Below are positions 1 to 7,456 of a DNA stretch of 32,949 nucleotides, piece by piece; position 1 is the first letter of the stretch, and each line of letters opens with the position of its first letter. The notes beneath the pieces were generated by a model. That model was given only the letters and a program-made list of their open reading frames with translations. It was not told the DNA's origin and searched no databases. This DNA is from an uncultured Mycoplasmatota bacterium (GTDB lineage: Bacteria; Bacillota_I; Bacilli_A; RF39; UBA660): the NCBI GenBank assembly GCA_900547465.1, contig URHJ01000015.1:1-32949 (forward strand), read 5' to 3'. Position numbers and translations under genes: made by a program.

Positions 1-44
1 AATACAAATATATAAGTTAACAAAAATAATACTATTTGTTTCAT
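1..44 (-). CDS. N-terminus of a membrane or exported protein (partial, runs off left edge)
   Basis: An ATG at 44-42 is preceded by GGAGG (minus strand, about 50-54) and lies directly after the T-box terminator. Only 14 codons are inside the window, reading MKQIVLFLLTYIFV, a hydrophobic start typical of a signal or first transmembrane segment. The T-box upstream suggests a product tied to amino-acid supply, such as a transporter, but the family cannot be told from this fragment. Confidence 0.55.
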   Translation of the reverse strand, partial: MKQIVLFLLTYIFV

Positions 45-59
45 ATTGCCTCCAAAAAC

Positions 60-262
60 TAAAAAAACGCCCTTATATATAAGGACGAATTATCGCGGTA
101 CCACCTTACTTCATAATTAATATGCAGCTTTATAGATATAAAGGTCTTACCCTAAATAATTACAGATAGTCAAGTTCATAACAAATTTTATATCTACTTA
201 CACCATATGTAGACTCTCTTTAATAAACTTTGTTACTAGTACTACTACCAATATTTCAAGAT
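60..262 (-). promoter_or_regulatory. T-box riboswitch leader, predicted specifier CUU (Leu)
   Basis: Read on the minus strand, this has a Stem I whose base GGTAGT pairs with ACTATC, an inner helix AACAAA/TTTGTT, an AGAGAG segment and an apical helix GTCTAC/GTAGAT. The T-box core AAGGTGGTACCGCG is at 107-94. A terminator hairpin at 87-68 (stem of 8 pairs, TATA loop) is followed by seven T. The specifier loop contains ATGAACTTG; by the usual GAA-NNN-purine layout the specifier is CTT at 174-172 (Leu). The TGGT of the antiterminator bulge would pair with a tRNA whose discriminator is A, as in tRNA-Leu and unlike tRNA-Asn. Uncharged tRNA should favour antitermination and expression of the gene starting at 44. 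The family assignment is firm; the amino acid is inferred. Confidence 0.93.
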
Positions 263-269
263 TGTAATT

Positions 270-298
270 AGTATACTAGAATTCGCTAATATATTCAA
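270..298 (-). promoter_or_regulatory. Promoter for the T-box transcript
   Basis: TTGAAT (298-293) and TATACT (275-270) are separated by 17 bases on the minus strand. The -35 lies within the 3' end of the preceding glycoside hydrolase gene, whose stop is at 278-276. Transcription would begin near 263, at the foot of T-box Stem I. Confidence 0.7.
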
Positions 299-2696
299 GT
301 AATTTTAAGAATAAATTCATATATTCTTTTGATAATCCTTTACTTCTTAATTTTCTTATTTCTATTCTTTTTTTACTTATGGATAATTCACTGAACATAA
401 TTGCATCTATATCCTCTTTTAGATATGTGTTGATTTTTAGATCTAATAAAATACTTTTTACATCATCATTTATAACACGTATTGCATCTATTTCGATGTC
501 TTTACCTTTACAATTGATTGTTAATTGTCCAATAGTTGGTACATTTTTCACTTCTACTATAAAATCATTACCATCAACTGCTGATTTTACTTTATATGGT
601 TCACTATTAAAGAATGCTGTTACATCTTCTGCTTGCTTTGTATTTCTAAATACTATTTTATAGTTTCTTCTTTCTGGTACTATTCCACTTTTACCCTCAA
701 CTGATCTAAATATAACTGTATAGTTGTTTTTTAAGTAGTTATAATCTATAGATGTTTTTAAGTAGTAACCTTCCTTGTATAGGGCTGTTGTTCCATCATC
801 GTCATATAAATTATATGTATTTGAAACGCCTGGGAAGATGTGAACCTCTAGGTCTGTTGGAATTCCTGTATTGTTGTAGTCACTTCGATTAGATAGTGGA
901 ATTATACTTCCAGCGTGAGCAAACACTGGGTAATCCTCAATATTGTAGAATGATACATATTTTTTATTTCCAGGAAATTTTTTTCCTGTAGTGAAGTCAT
1001 ACCAAACTCCATCTGGAATAAAGAAACGATGAATAGTTCTGTTCATAACTGGATCCATCTTAGTTAGAATTGGACATACTAATAGTTGCGAACCAAAGTA
1101 ATATTGATTTTTATACAATGAATCATCATATGTCCACATGTAATTGTAGTAAAATGGTTGAATAAGTGGAGTTCCTGCTTTTGTATAATTATAAGATTCT
1201 GTATATAAATATGGTATAAATCTGTGTCTTAATCTTAGGTAATCTACTGCAATATTTTGAGTTTCAAAATCCCATAACCATGGTTCCTTTTTATAATATT
1301 TTCCTCTAGCACCATGAAATCTTAAAATTGGGGAAAAGACACTTAACTCTAGATATCTTAAATATAATTCTGCATCTTCTATTCCCCCATGATTTCCTCC
1401 AACATCGTGACTCCAAAATGATACACCTATATTGGCTGCATTTAAGTAAAGACTTGGTAATTCTTTTAATTTGTCCCAACTTATTTCACTACTACCACCA
1501 TAAAGAATCGGGTATCTATGTGGTGCATAGATTGCATTTCTTGCTAAAATCATACCTCTTTTTTCTGCGGTTCTTCCAGAATCTTTATAAAGATAGTGAT
1601 TATTAAACCATAAATTTGTTAAGTTTAGATTTCCCTTATAATCACTCCAGAAGAAGTCTACTCCTAAACTTTCTAAAGGGTGAAGAAATACTTTCATATA
1701 AACGTCCATTAACTTAGGATTTAGTGGATCAAATAAAATTACCTTATTATCCTTGACCTCTAGATATCCTGCGGCTTGCATATAGAATTCTTCGTGTGGA
1801 TATATTCCCGTTTCTGGATTGATATTTAATCCAAACCTTATTCCTCTTTGATGAAGATAGTTAACTATTCTTTTTGGATCTTTTATGATACTTTTATTAA
1901 ATGTAAATCCACTTTTTAGTCCCTTATTATTTCCTACATTTCTATAATGCCAGTCATTATCTAGTAGTAGGACTGACAATGGTATTTTTTTCTTTTCAAA
2001 ATGACTTACTAATTCCTCTACTGATTCTTCATTATAAGTTACGTTTCTACTCCACCAGTTTCCTAATGCATATCTTGGAATTAGTTCTGGGAAGCCTGTC
2101 ATTTTATAGTAATCTAATAGGGCTTGTTTGAAATCTTTATCATACATAAATACATATATATCTACTGTACCTGGCTCTCTTTCTTCAAATGTACCATCTT
2201 CATTTAAAATTTTATTTGGGGTGTCATTTATACTAGCAAAACCCTCTAAGGAATATAGTCCTCTTTTCAAACTTTTATCACATGGAACATCTACTGATAC
2301 CATATTGCCATTCATATTTCGAGCTTCAGGATGATTAAAGTACCAATCTCTTTGACGCTCTGTCTCTGGAGCCATTAGAGTTATTTTTAAGTTTTTGGTA
2401 GGATTTACCTTACTTCCTTCAAATGGTTGACGTTTCATATAAGTAAGTCTAAAGTATTTTGTTGTTATTTCAATTACATTTGGATCCTGATTTACACGAA
2501 AGTTTGGATAACCTAAATTCCTTTTTTGAATTAATTGAGTTGGCTTATCTACAAACTTTCCACTTGGAGAGTATTCTAAGCGCACTACTCGTTCTGTTAT
2601 AATGGTTATTCTGTAATTTGGACCTTTATAAATAGCCTTTTGTTCAGCAAAACCATCTTTTTGATTCACCTTAAATTGTTTGCCTAGTGGATACAT
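276..2696 (-). CDS. Glycoside hydrolase family 31 (alpha-glucosidase-like), atypical acid/base site
   Basis: This 806-residue protein has the GH31 layout: an N-terminal beta-sandwich (about 1-200), a TIM barrel (about 205-560) and C-terminal beta domains. The nucleophile motif is present as FFWSDYKG (Asp352), and later family motifs such as FWSHDVGG and LRFHGARG are clear. No signal peptide is visible, so it probably acts in the cytoplasm on imported alpha-glycosides. At the place where relatives carry the catalytic acid/base Asp (GD before the conserved Trp) it reads GGSSEISW, so Ser402 replaces Asp, with Glu404 two residues on. The ATG at 2696 is preferred over an upstream GTG at 2705 because AGGAAGG sits 8 bases before the ATG but abuts the GTG. 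The last 60 residues are Lys/Ile/Leu-rich and helical. The family is certain; substrate and activity are open. Confidence 0.9.
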   Translation of the reverse strand: MYPLGKQFKVNQKDGFAEQKAIYKGPNYRITIITERVVRLEYSPSGKFVDKPTQLIQKRNLGYPNFRVNQDPNVIEITTKYFRLTYMKRQPFEGSKVNPTKNLKITLMAPETERQRDWYFNHPEARNMNGNMVSVDVPCDKSLKRGLYSLEGFASINDTPNKILNEDGTFEEREPGTVDIYVFMYDKDFKQALLDYYKMTGFPELIPRYALGNWWSRNVTYNEESVEELVSHFEKKKIPLSVLLLDNDWHYRNVGNNKGLKSGFTFNKSIIKDPKRIVNYLHQRGIRFGLNINPETGIYPHEEFYMQAAGYLEVKDNKVILFDPLNPKLMDVYMKVFLHPLESLGVDFFWSDYKGNLNLTNLWFNNHYLYKDSGRTAEKRGMILARNAIYAPHRYPILYGGSSEISWDKLKELPSLYLNAANIGVSFWSHDVGGNHGGIEDAELYLRYLELSVFSPILRFHGARGKYYKKEPWLWDFETQNIAVDYLRLRHRFIPYLYTESYNYTKAGTPLIQPFYYNYMWTYDDSLYKNQYYFGSQLLVCPILTKMDPVMNRTIHRFFIPDGVWYDFTTGKKFPGNKKYVSFYNIEDYPVFAHAGSIIPLSNRSDYNNTGIPTDLEVHIFPGVSNTYNLYDDDGTTALYKEGYYLKTSIDYNYLKNNYTVIFRSVEGKSGIVPERRNYKIVFRNTKQAEDVTAFFNSEPYKVKSAVDGNDFIVEVKNVPTIGQLTINCKGKDIEIDAIRVINDDVKSILLDLKINTYLKEDIDAIMFSELSISKKRIEIRKLRSKGLSKEYMNLFLKLLEYISEF

Positions 2697-2722
2697 AGCC
2701 AACACCTTCCTATTATTCTAGT

Positions 2723-2754
2723 ATTATAATAACATAAAATGGTTTTTATTCCAA
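2723..2754 (-). promoter_or_regulatory. Possible promoter of the GH31 gene
   Basis: A perfect TATAAT lies at 2728-2723 on the minus strand. The nearest -35-like hexamer, TTGGAA at 2754-2749, is 20 bases away, which is too far for a good match. The -10 is credible; the -35 is not. Confidence 0.4.
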
Positions 2755-2776
2755 GAAAAAAAATTGTAGAAATTTA

Positions 2777-2800
2777 TAAAAAAAAACAACTTTTTGGTTG
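2777..2800 (-). terminator. Weak terminator after the carboxypeptidase gene
   Basis: On the minus strand a short CAAC/GTTG stem (2800-2787) is followed by a run of T. The stem is only four pairs, so readthrough into the GH31 gene is possible. Confidence 0.4.
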
Positions 2801-2810
2801 AATTTTTTGT

Positions 2811-3938
2811 TTATTTGTCAATATGTTTAGCATAGTACTCTTCTAGGCTCATATCTTTTTCATAAATTTCTTTAGCCACTTTTTTTCCTACATAACGATA
2901 GTGCCATGCTTCGTGTCTAATTCCTGTTATATCTTCAAATTTTGGTTTAAATCTATATATGAATCCATACTTATAGCAATTATCTTTTATCCAGTTATAT
3001 TCAGTACTATTTGCGAATACTGATGTTTTTTTACTTCCAATATCTAGACCAAGTCCTGTTTGATGTTCTGAAAATCCTGGTTTTAATACATATTTTTCAA
3101 CGTAAGCATCACCATATAGTTGTTGATACGTTTTTGTTATTTCTTCTTGATCTTTGTAACTTCTATATGCAGAGTTGATAGTTAAATAATATCCTTCTTT
3201 TTCTGCATCATCAATCATTTTTTTTGCTGCGGCATAGGCTGTTCTATTGGCTTTTATATTTTCTTGTGTTGTATATGGTTCTGTTATTTTTACTAAGTCC
3301 TTGGGTGTGAATTTTTCTGTTAGTTCTCTGTGTTTATTTACAAGCATGGTATATGAAAATTCTTTAACAATTGTTGGATCCTTATATTCTTCCTTATCCA
3401 TATCTAGGTTTACAATTAATACAGTTGTCTCTTCATCTTCTCTTGAATTATCCATATATTCTAAGTATCTGTCATAATATTTTAATTTTGCGTAATCTAG
3501 ACTATAAAATTCTTCTAAATATCTTACTTTTTTTCTTTTTGCAAATTCAGTAACATCATTATCATCTCCATGTGATAAAATCATTGATATTTGATCATTA
3601 CTGTAACCTTTCTTTATTAAAGTATTGATATTTTTTATTAGATGTTTTTGATTTTGGTATTTTATTTTTGGATAAATAGTAAAGTTTTTTTCATTATAAT
3701 CACTACTTTCAAAGGCTTTATTTAGAGTCTTGTTTTTTCCTAGTTGTAGAACTTCTTTCTTTTTAAACTTTATTAAGATGTTTTTTGATGCTTTCTCACT
3801 ATATCCTATCTTTTTCAAGTCATTAATATTAGAACGATAGAATAAGAATAGTCCCAATATTATAGCTATGATTACTCCTATTACTTCTAGTATTTTTATG
3901 TATTGTTCTTTTAATCTTATTTTCTTTTTTGTTGCCAT
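2811..3938 (-). CDS. VanY-type D-alanyl-D-alanine carboxypeptidase, membrane anchored
   Basis: This 375-residue protein has a basic N-terminus, one transmembrane helix (about 15-34) and a C-terminal peptidase M15B/VanY domain (about 220-365). Visible motifs are SAYRS (256-260), SEHQTGLGLDIG (290-301) and HEAWHYRYVG (342-351). By family precedent His292, Asp299 and His346 bind zinc and Glu343 is catalytic. It should trim the terminal D-Ala from peptidoglycan stem peptides outside the membrane. The stretch between the helix and the peptidase holds two similar units, each containing an IN-(D/T)L-x-KxGYS motif (near 38-47 and 104-113), an uncharacterised extracellular spacer. GGAGGA precedes the ATG. 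It diverges from the patatin gene. There is no van cluster nearby, so a housekeeping wall role is more likely than glycopeptide resistance. Confidence 0.9.
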   Translation of the reverse strand: MATKKKIRLKEQYIKILEVIGVIIAIILGLFLFYRSNINDLKKIGYSEKASKNILIKFKKKEVLQLGKNKTLNKAFESSDYNEKNFTIYPKIKYQNQKHLIKNINTLIKKGYSNDQISMILSHGDDNDVTEFAKRKKVRYLEEFYSLDYAKLKYYDRYLEYMDNSREDEETTVLIVNLDMDKEEYKDPTIVKEFSYTMLVNKHRELTEKFTPKDLVKITEPYTTQENIKANRTAYAAAKKMIDDAEKEGYYLTINSAYRSYKDQEEITKTYQQLYGDAYVEKYVLKPGFSEHQTGLGLDIGSKKTSVFANSTEYNWIKDNCYKYGFIYRFKPKFEDITGIRHEAWHYRYVGKKVAKEIYEKDMSLEEYYAKHIDK

Positions 3939-3959
3939 ACTTCCTCCATTATTATCTTT

Positions 3960-3968
3960 ATTATATCA
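3960..3968 (-). promoter_or_regulatory. Extended -10 promoter of the carboxypeptidase gene
   Basis: TGATATAAT on the minus strand matches the extended -10 form TGNTATAAT. It lies 21 bases before the ATG at 3938. No clear -35 is visible. Confidence 0.6.
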
Positions 3969-3981
3969 TATATTGATTTTG

Positions 3982-3990
3982 TGGTATAAT
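3982..3990 (+). promoter_or_regulatory. Extended -10 promoter of the patatin-like gene
   Basis: TGGTATAAT is an extended -10 ending only 15 bases before the ATG at 4006, so the leader would be about 9 bases with GGTGAT as ribosome binding site. It is back to back with the carboxypeptidase promoter. Confidence 0.6.
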
Positions 3991-4005
3991 ATTTTTGGTG
4001 ATTTT

Positions 4006-5157
4006 ATGAAAGCAGTAGTTTTGTCTGGTGGAGGCAGTAAAGGATCATATCAAATAGGAGTATGGAAAGCTTTAAAAAAGTTGCATATTTCTTATGATAT
4101 AGTAACCGGTACATCTGTTGGTGCATTAAATGGTGCATTGATGGTTCAAAATAAGTTTCATAAAGCAATGAAACTATGGAAAAGTATAAATATGAATTTG
4201 TTGTTTGGTGATATAGCACCAGATTCTTCTAAAATGAAGGATATTATTAATATGTATTGTAATAATTTTATTAAGAATGGTGGTATGGACGTAGAAGTGC
4301 TTGAGGAACTTATTTCTAAATGCATTGATAGTGATTCTTTTTATTCATCAAATATTGATTATGGACTAGTTACAGTTAATTTAAGTGGAAAGAAGGCGGT
4401 TCAACTTAGAAAGAGTAAAATTCCAAAGGATAAGCTTGTTGATTACTTAATGGCTAGTGCTTCTTGTTATCCTGCTTTTCAAAAAAAAGATATAGATGGT
4501 AAAAAATTTATTGATGGTGGAATGTTTGATAATCTTCCTATAAATCTTGCGATTGAAATGGGTGCTGATGAAGTTATCGCGGTTGACTTAAAAGCTCCTG
4601 GTGTTAAACAAAGAGTAAAGAAAAAAGTTCCAACTATAACTATCAAGCCTAATAATAAACTAACAAATTTTTTAAATTTTAATAAAGAGGGTTCTAAAAG
4701 GAATATTTTATTTGGATATTATGATACTATGAAAGTTTTTGACCGTTATTACGGAAAGAAATATACTTTTAAGAAAAAGAAATATGATTATTTTAATAGT
4801 GAATACCAAGAAATATTTATTCATAAAACAAATGAGATTTTAAATACTAAGGCTTTACTTAAGATATTTTCATTTGACTTCTTTGATTTATCTTCTCTAT
4901 TTTTAAAATTAACTGAAGATTTAGGTAAGCTATTTGATATGGAGGAGGCTAAACTTTATAAATATAGAAGTTTCCATAAAAAAATATTAAGACAAATTAA
5001 TAAGAAGAACAGAAAATATACTAGAAGTCAGAATAATACTATCTTTATATATAATAAAATTAAAGCGAATGACCTTAAATATTTAAGAACAAAAGCAGTT
5101 CTTACACCTAAAGAATTTGTATTGGCTTTATTCTTGTATGTAATTAGTGAGGTATAG
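4006..5157 (+). CDS. Patatin-like phospholipase (RssA/YlbK-type)
   Basis: This 383-residue protein begins with the patatin oxyanion loop GGGSKGSYQIG (8-18), the nucleophile elbow GTSVG (Ser37) and, later, the catalytic Asp in IDGGMFDNLP (Asp170). It is predicted to be a cytoplasmic Ser/Asp-dyad lipid acyl hydrolase. The residues after about 215 are Lys/Phe-rich and not part of the core; they may dock on the membrane. The ATG at 4006 is chosen because the patatin motif normally starts within the first ten residues and GGTGAT precedes it; the frame is open upstream but that part overlaps the divergent gene. It ends 1 base before the radical SAM gene and is probably co-transcribed with it. The substrate is unknown. 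Confidence 0.88.
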   Translation: MKAVVLSGGGSKGSYQIGVWKALKKLHISYDIVTGTSVGALNGALMVQNKFHKAMKLWKSINMNLLFGDIAPDSSKMKDIINMYCNNFIKNGGMDVEVLEELISKCIDSDSFYSSNIDYGLVTVNLSGKKAVQLRKSKIPKDKLVDYLMASASCYPAFQKKDIDGKKFIDGGMFDNLPINLAIEMGADEVIAVDLKAPGVKQRVKKKVPTITIKPNNKLTNFLNFNKEGSKRNILFGYYDTMKVFDRYYGKKYTFKKKKYDYFNSEYQEIFIHKTNEILNTKALLKIFSFDFFDLSSLFLKLTEDLGKLFDMEEAKLYKYRSFHKKILRQINKKNRKYTRSQNNTIFIYNKIKANDLKYLRTKAVLTPKEFVLALFLYVISEV

Positions 5158-5158
5158 T

Positions 5159-6097
5159 ATGGAAAACTTGTTTTCTTTTAGTGATAATAATAAACGTTAT
5201 CATACACTTGATTATTTTTATAAACATAAATTTGATTCTAAGGTTTGTAAAATAAGTTTAAACGCAGGGTTTTCTTGTCCAAATATGGATGGTACTATTG
5301 GATATGGTGGTTGTATTTATTGTTCTAAATCTGGTAGTGGTGAGTTTGCAGGTAAAGTTTCTGACTCTCTTAGTAAACAGTTTGAAGAAGTCTCAAATAT
5401 TTATAAAAAAAAGTGGCCTAATGCTAAATACATTGGCTACTTTCAAGCTAGAACAAATACTTATGCTCCTGTTTGGAAGTTAAAGAAAATTTATGAGCCT
5501 ATTATAAATCGTTATGATGTTATTGGTTTGAATATTGCGACTAGGGCTGATTCTATTAGTGATGAGTGTCTTGATTATCTTGAAGATATAAATAAAAGAA
5601 CCTATTTAACTGTTGAACTTGGTCTTCAAACTATCCATGAAGAGACTGCTAAACTTATTAATCGTTGTTGTAGTCTTGATACATTTACTAAAATGGTAAA
5701 AAAGCTTAGAAGTAGAAATATAGATGTTGTTGTACATATTATTAATGGTTTACCTTATGAAACAAAGAATGATATGATTGAGACGGTTAAGTTTTTGAAT
5801 GGACTTGATATTCAAGGTGTGAAAATACATATGCTTAGTGTTCTTTCTGATACTCCACTTGCGGAGTACTATGAGAAAAATAAATTCCATATTTTATCAA
5901 GAGACGAATATGTTGATATCGTTATATCTCAACTTGAATATTTAAGAAGTGATATAGTTATTCATAGAATTACAGGAGATCCTAAAAAGGAAGATTTAAT
6001 TACTCCTAGTTGGTTATTAAAGAAGTTTTGTGTATTAAATGAAATTGATAAAGAAATGGTAAAAAGAGATACTTATCAAGGAAAATTAGTAAATTAA
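5159..6097 (+). CDS. Radical SAM protein, TIGR01212 (YhcC) family
   Basis: This 312-residue protein carries the atypical iron-sulfur motif of the TIGR01212 family: Cys40, Cys52 and Cys55 (Cx11CxxC) inside a GFSCPNMDG...GGCIYC context. Further family segments are GYFQARTNTYAP and the TVELGLQT and HIINGLP strands of the barrel. It should bind a [4Fe-4S] cluster and S-adenosylmethionine in the cytoplasm; the substrate of this widespread family is not established to my knowledge. The ATG at 5159 is chosen over a GTG at 5147 because GTGAGG lies 6 bases upstream of it. It follows the patatin gene by one base and ends at a bidirectional terminator. Confidence 0.88.
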   Translation: MENLFSFSDNNKRYHTLDYFYKHKFDSKVCKISLNAGFSCPNMDGTIGYGGCIYCSKSGSGEFAGKVSDSLSKQFEEVSNIYKKKWPNAKYIGYFQARTNTYAPVWKLKKIYEPIINRYDVIGLNIATRADSISDECLDYLEDINKRTYLTVELGLQTIHEETAKLINRCCSLDTFTKMVKKLRSRNIDVVVHIINGLPYETKNDMIETVKFLNGLDIQGVKIHMLSVLSDTPLAEYYEKNKFHILSRDEYVDIVISQLEYLRSDIVIHRITGDPKKEDLITPSWLLKKFCVLNEIDKEMVKRDTYQGKLVN

Positions 6098-6126
6098 AAA
6101 GTCACCTTATTTTGTGACTTTTTTTG
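6095..6126. terminator. Bidirectional terminator between convergent genes
   Basis: AAAAAGTCAC/GTGACTTTTTT forms a stem with an 8-base loop and has A and T runs on both sides, so it can act in both directions. The stop codon of the minus-strand gene (6109-6107) lies in the loop and its last codons form part of the stem. Confidence 0.85.
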
Positions 6127-7369
6127 TTAGCTGAAATGCTTCTGGATGTTTTTCATAAGAATCTGTTGTTGGCATCTCATAAGTAATTTCATTTTTAGTT
6201 TTTTCATATACATCATCTGGTATTATGTATTCTACCAATTCATCATTTTCCATTCTTATAGTTTCATTTTCTGATGTTGCTACAAAGGAATGATTATCTT
6301 TTAGAAGGTCACTATCGTCTGCTACTTTCAATAACTCTATAGCGTTAGTAGGATTTTTATCTCTAATACCATTAATAAATTTCTGTTCATTTTTTCTAGT
6401 TTCTTTTTCATTACTTATAGTTAGTTCTAAATTATTGTCTTTATCTTGAACTGAATAAGTAACTTGATTGTGGTTATAAATTGTACTTACTAATTTATTC
6501 CCCATCACATAAATATCGGCACGAGTATTATGATTTTGATTGATTGTTTCTATAATGGAATAATAGTTCTTATCTATCTTCACTATATCTAAGTTTATTT
6601 CATATTCTGGACTATCTTCTTTTTGCTTGTAATCATATAAATCTGTTATTGTTATTTTATTAGCCATTTCTATTTCATCTAGTTGTTTTTGTGATAAACC
6701 AATCAAAGACATTTCTTTAATAACACCTTTTTTTAATTTAATATCTTCTATTTTTTGATTATTTTTTAATGTATTTGCCTCTAACACTTCACAATTATAC
6801 AAATCAGTTATATTGAATAAAATATTTAAGTATTGTATTAAGTTTTGTGGATCGTTTTTTTCTAGTTCTTCTGTTAATGTATGATAATACTCTGGTAATA
6901 ATCTAGCTCTTTTTTCTAATTTAATTGACATTTTTTTATTATTCCTTATGTAATCATAGTATTGAAACACCATGTTATTATGAACATATAAAATTGCATC
7001 ATTAATTAAAAATATATTTGCAATCTTTTCGGGAGTACTTGTCATTGGTTCATATAGTGAGTATATATTTTCACTTTCTTTTTTTGCAATTATACTATTA
7101 GTACTTTTCTTATCTAGCCATTTCTCTTGGTCTTTTAATGCAGATTCTGGTGTTAGATAAAATTCTACTCCATCACTGTCTGTTATACATAGCGAATCTA
7201 GAAAGAATTCTGAAGTACTTGTATGTTTTTTTGCATACATTTTTCCATTAAAATTACCTAATGTATCTATGGCTCTAATCATTTCTTTATATCTTTTTCT
7301 CTCTGACTTCATAAGACCTAAACTAATCTTTTTATCTGTAAATTCATCATATATTTCTTGCTTGTTCAT
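6107..7369 (-). CDS. Hypothetical 420-residue cytoplasmic protein
   Basis: I do not recognise this family. It has no signal peptide or transmembrane segment, is rich in Lys, Glu, Asn and Ile, and looks mainly helical up to about residue 250 (a charged helix near 160-175 with EKRARLLPEYYHTLTEELEK). It then has alternating beta-like segments (about 255-330) and an acidic C-terminal tail. There are only two Cys and no nucleotide-binding or metal motif. The start is supported by AAGGAG upstream of the ATG and by a strong dedicated promoter. It is monocistronic between two terminators, so the context gives no clue to function. Confidence 0.75.
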   Translation of the reverse strand: MNKQEIYDEFTDKKISLGLMKSERKRYKEMIRAIDTLGNFNGKMYAKKHTSTSEFFLDSLCITDSDGVEFYLTPESALKDQEKWLDKKSTNSIIAKKESENIYSLYEPMTSTPEKIANIFLINDAILYVHNNMVFQYYDYIRNNKKMSIKLEKRARLLPEYYHTLTEELEKNDPQNLIQYLNILFNITDLYNCEVLEANTLKNNQKIEDIKLKKGVIKEMSLIGLSQKQLDEIEMANKITITDLYDYKQKEDSPEYEINLDIVKIDKNYYSIIETINQNHNTRADIYVMGNKLVSTIYNHNQVTYSVQDKDNNLELTISNEKETRKNEQKFINGIRDKNPTNAIELLKVADDSDLLKDNHSFVATSENETIRMENDELVEYIIPDDVYEKTKNEITYEMPTTDSYEKHPEAFQLTKKVTK

Positions 7370-7394
7370 TTAATACAGCTCCTTTTGGTGTTTT

Positions 7395-7422
7395 ATTATA
7401 GCATTTTTTTATATTTTTTCAA
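7395..7422 (-). promoter_or_regulatory. Promoter of the 420-residue hypothetical gene
   Basis: TTGAAA (7422-7417) and TATAAT (7400-7395) are separated by 16 bases on the minus strand, with an extended TG at the -10. The -35 overlaps the T-run of the preceding terminator. Confidence 0.75.
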
Positions 7423-7450
7423 GAAAAAATTTCCACAGATTTTGTGGAAA
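7421..7450 (-). terminator. Terminator of the stomatin-like/NfeD operon
   Basis: On the minus strand TTTCCACA and TGTGGAAA form an 8-pair stem with a 5-base loop, followed by TTTTTTC. It lies 7 bases past the stop codon. Confidence 0.85.
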
Positions 7451-7456
7451 CTTTTA

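Noticed and set aside
379..663. Open frames opposite to the GH31, uvrA, fhs and other genes.
   Set aside because: They are antisense shadows with no ribosome binding site or recognisable protein pattern, while the opposite strand encodes clear families.
2811..3938. A vancomycin-resistance locus because of the VanY-type enzyme.
   Set aside because: No vanH, vanA/B ligase, vanX or two-component genes are nearby; a single VanY-like carboxypeptidase is common in cell-wall housekeeping.
3868..4005. An N-terminal extension of the patatin-like protein giving a hydrophobic leader.
   Set aside because: It overlaps the divergent carboxypeptidase gene and its promoter, and the patatin oxyanion motif normally starts near residue 7; the ATG at 4006 has a ribosome binding site.
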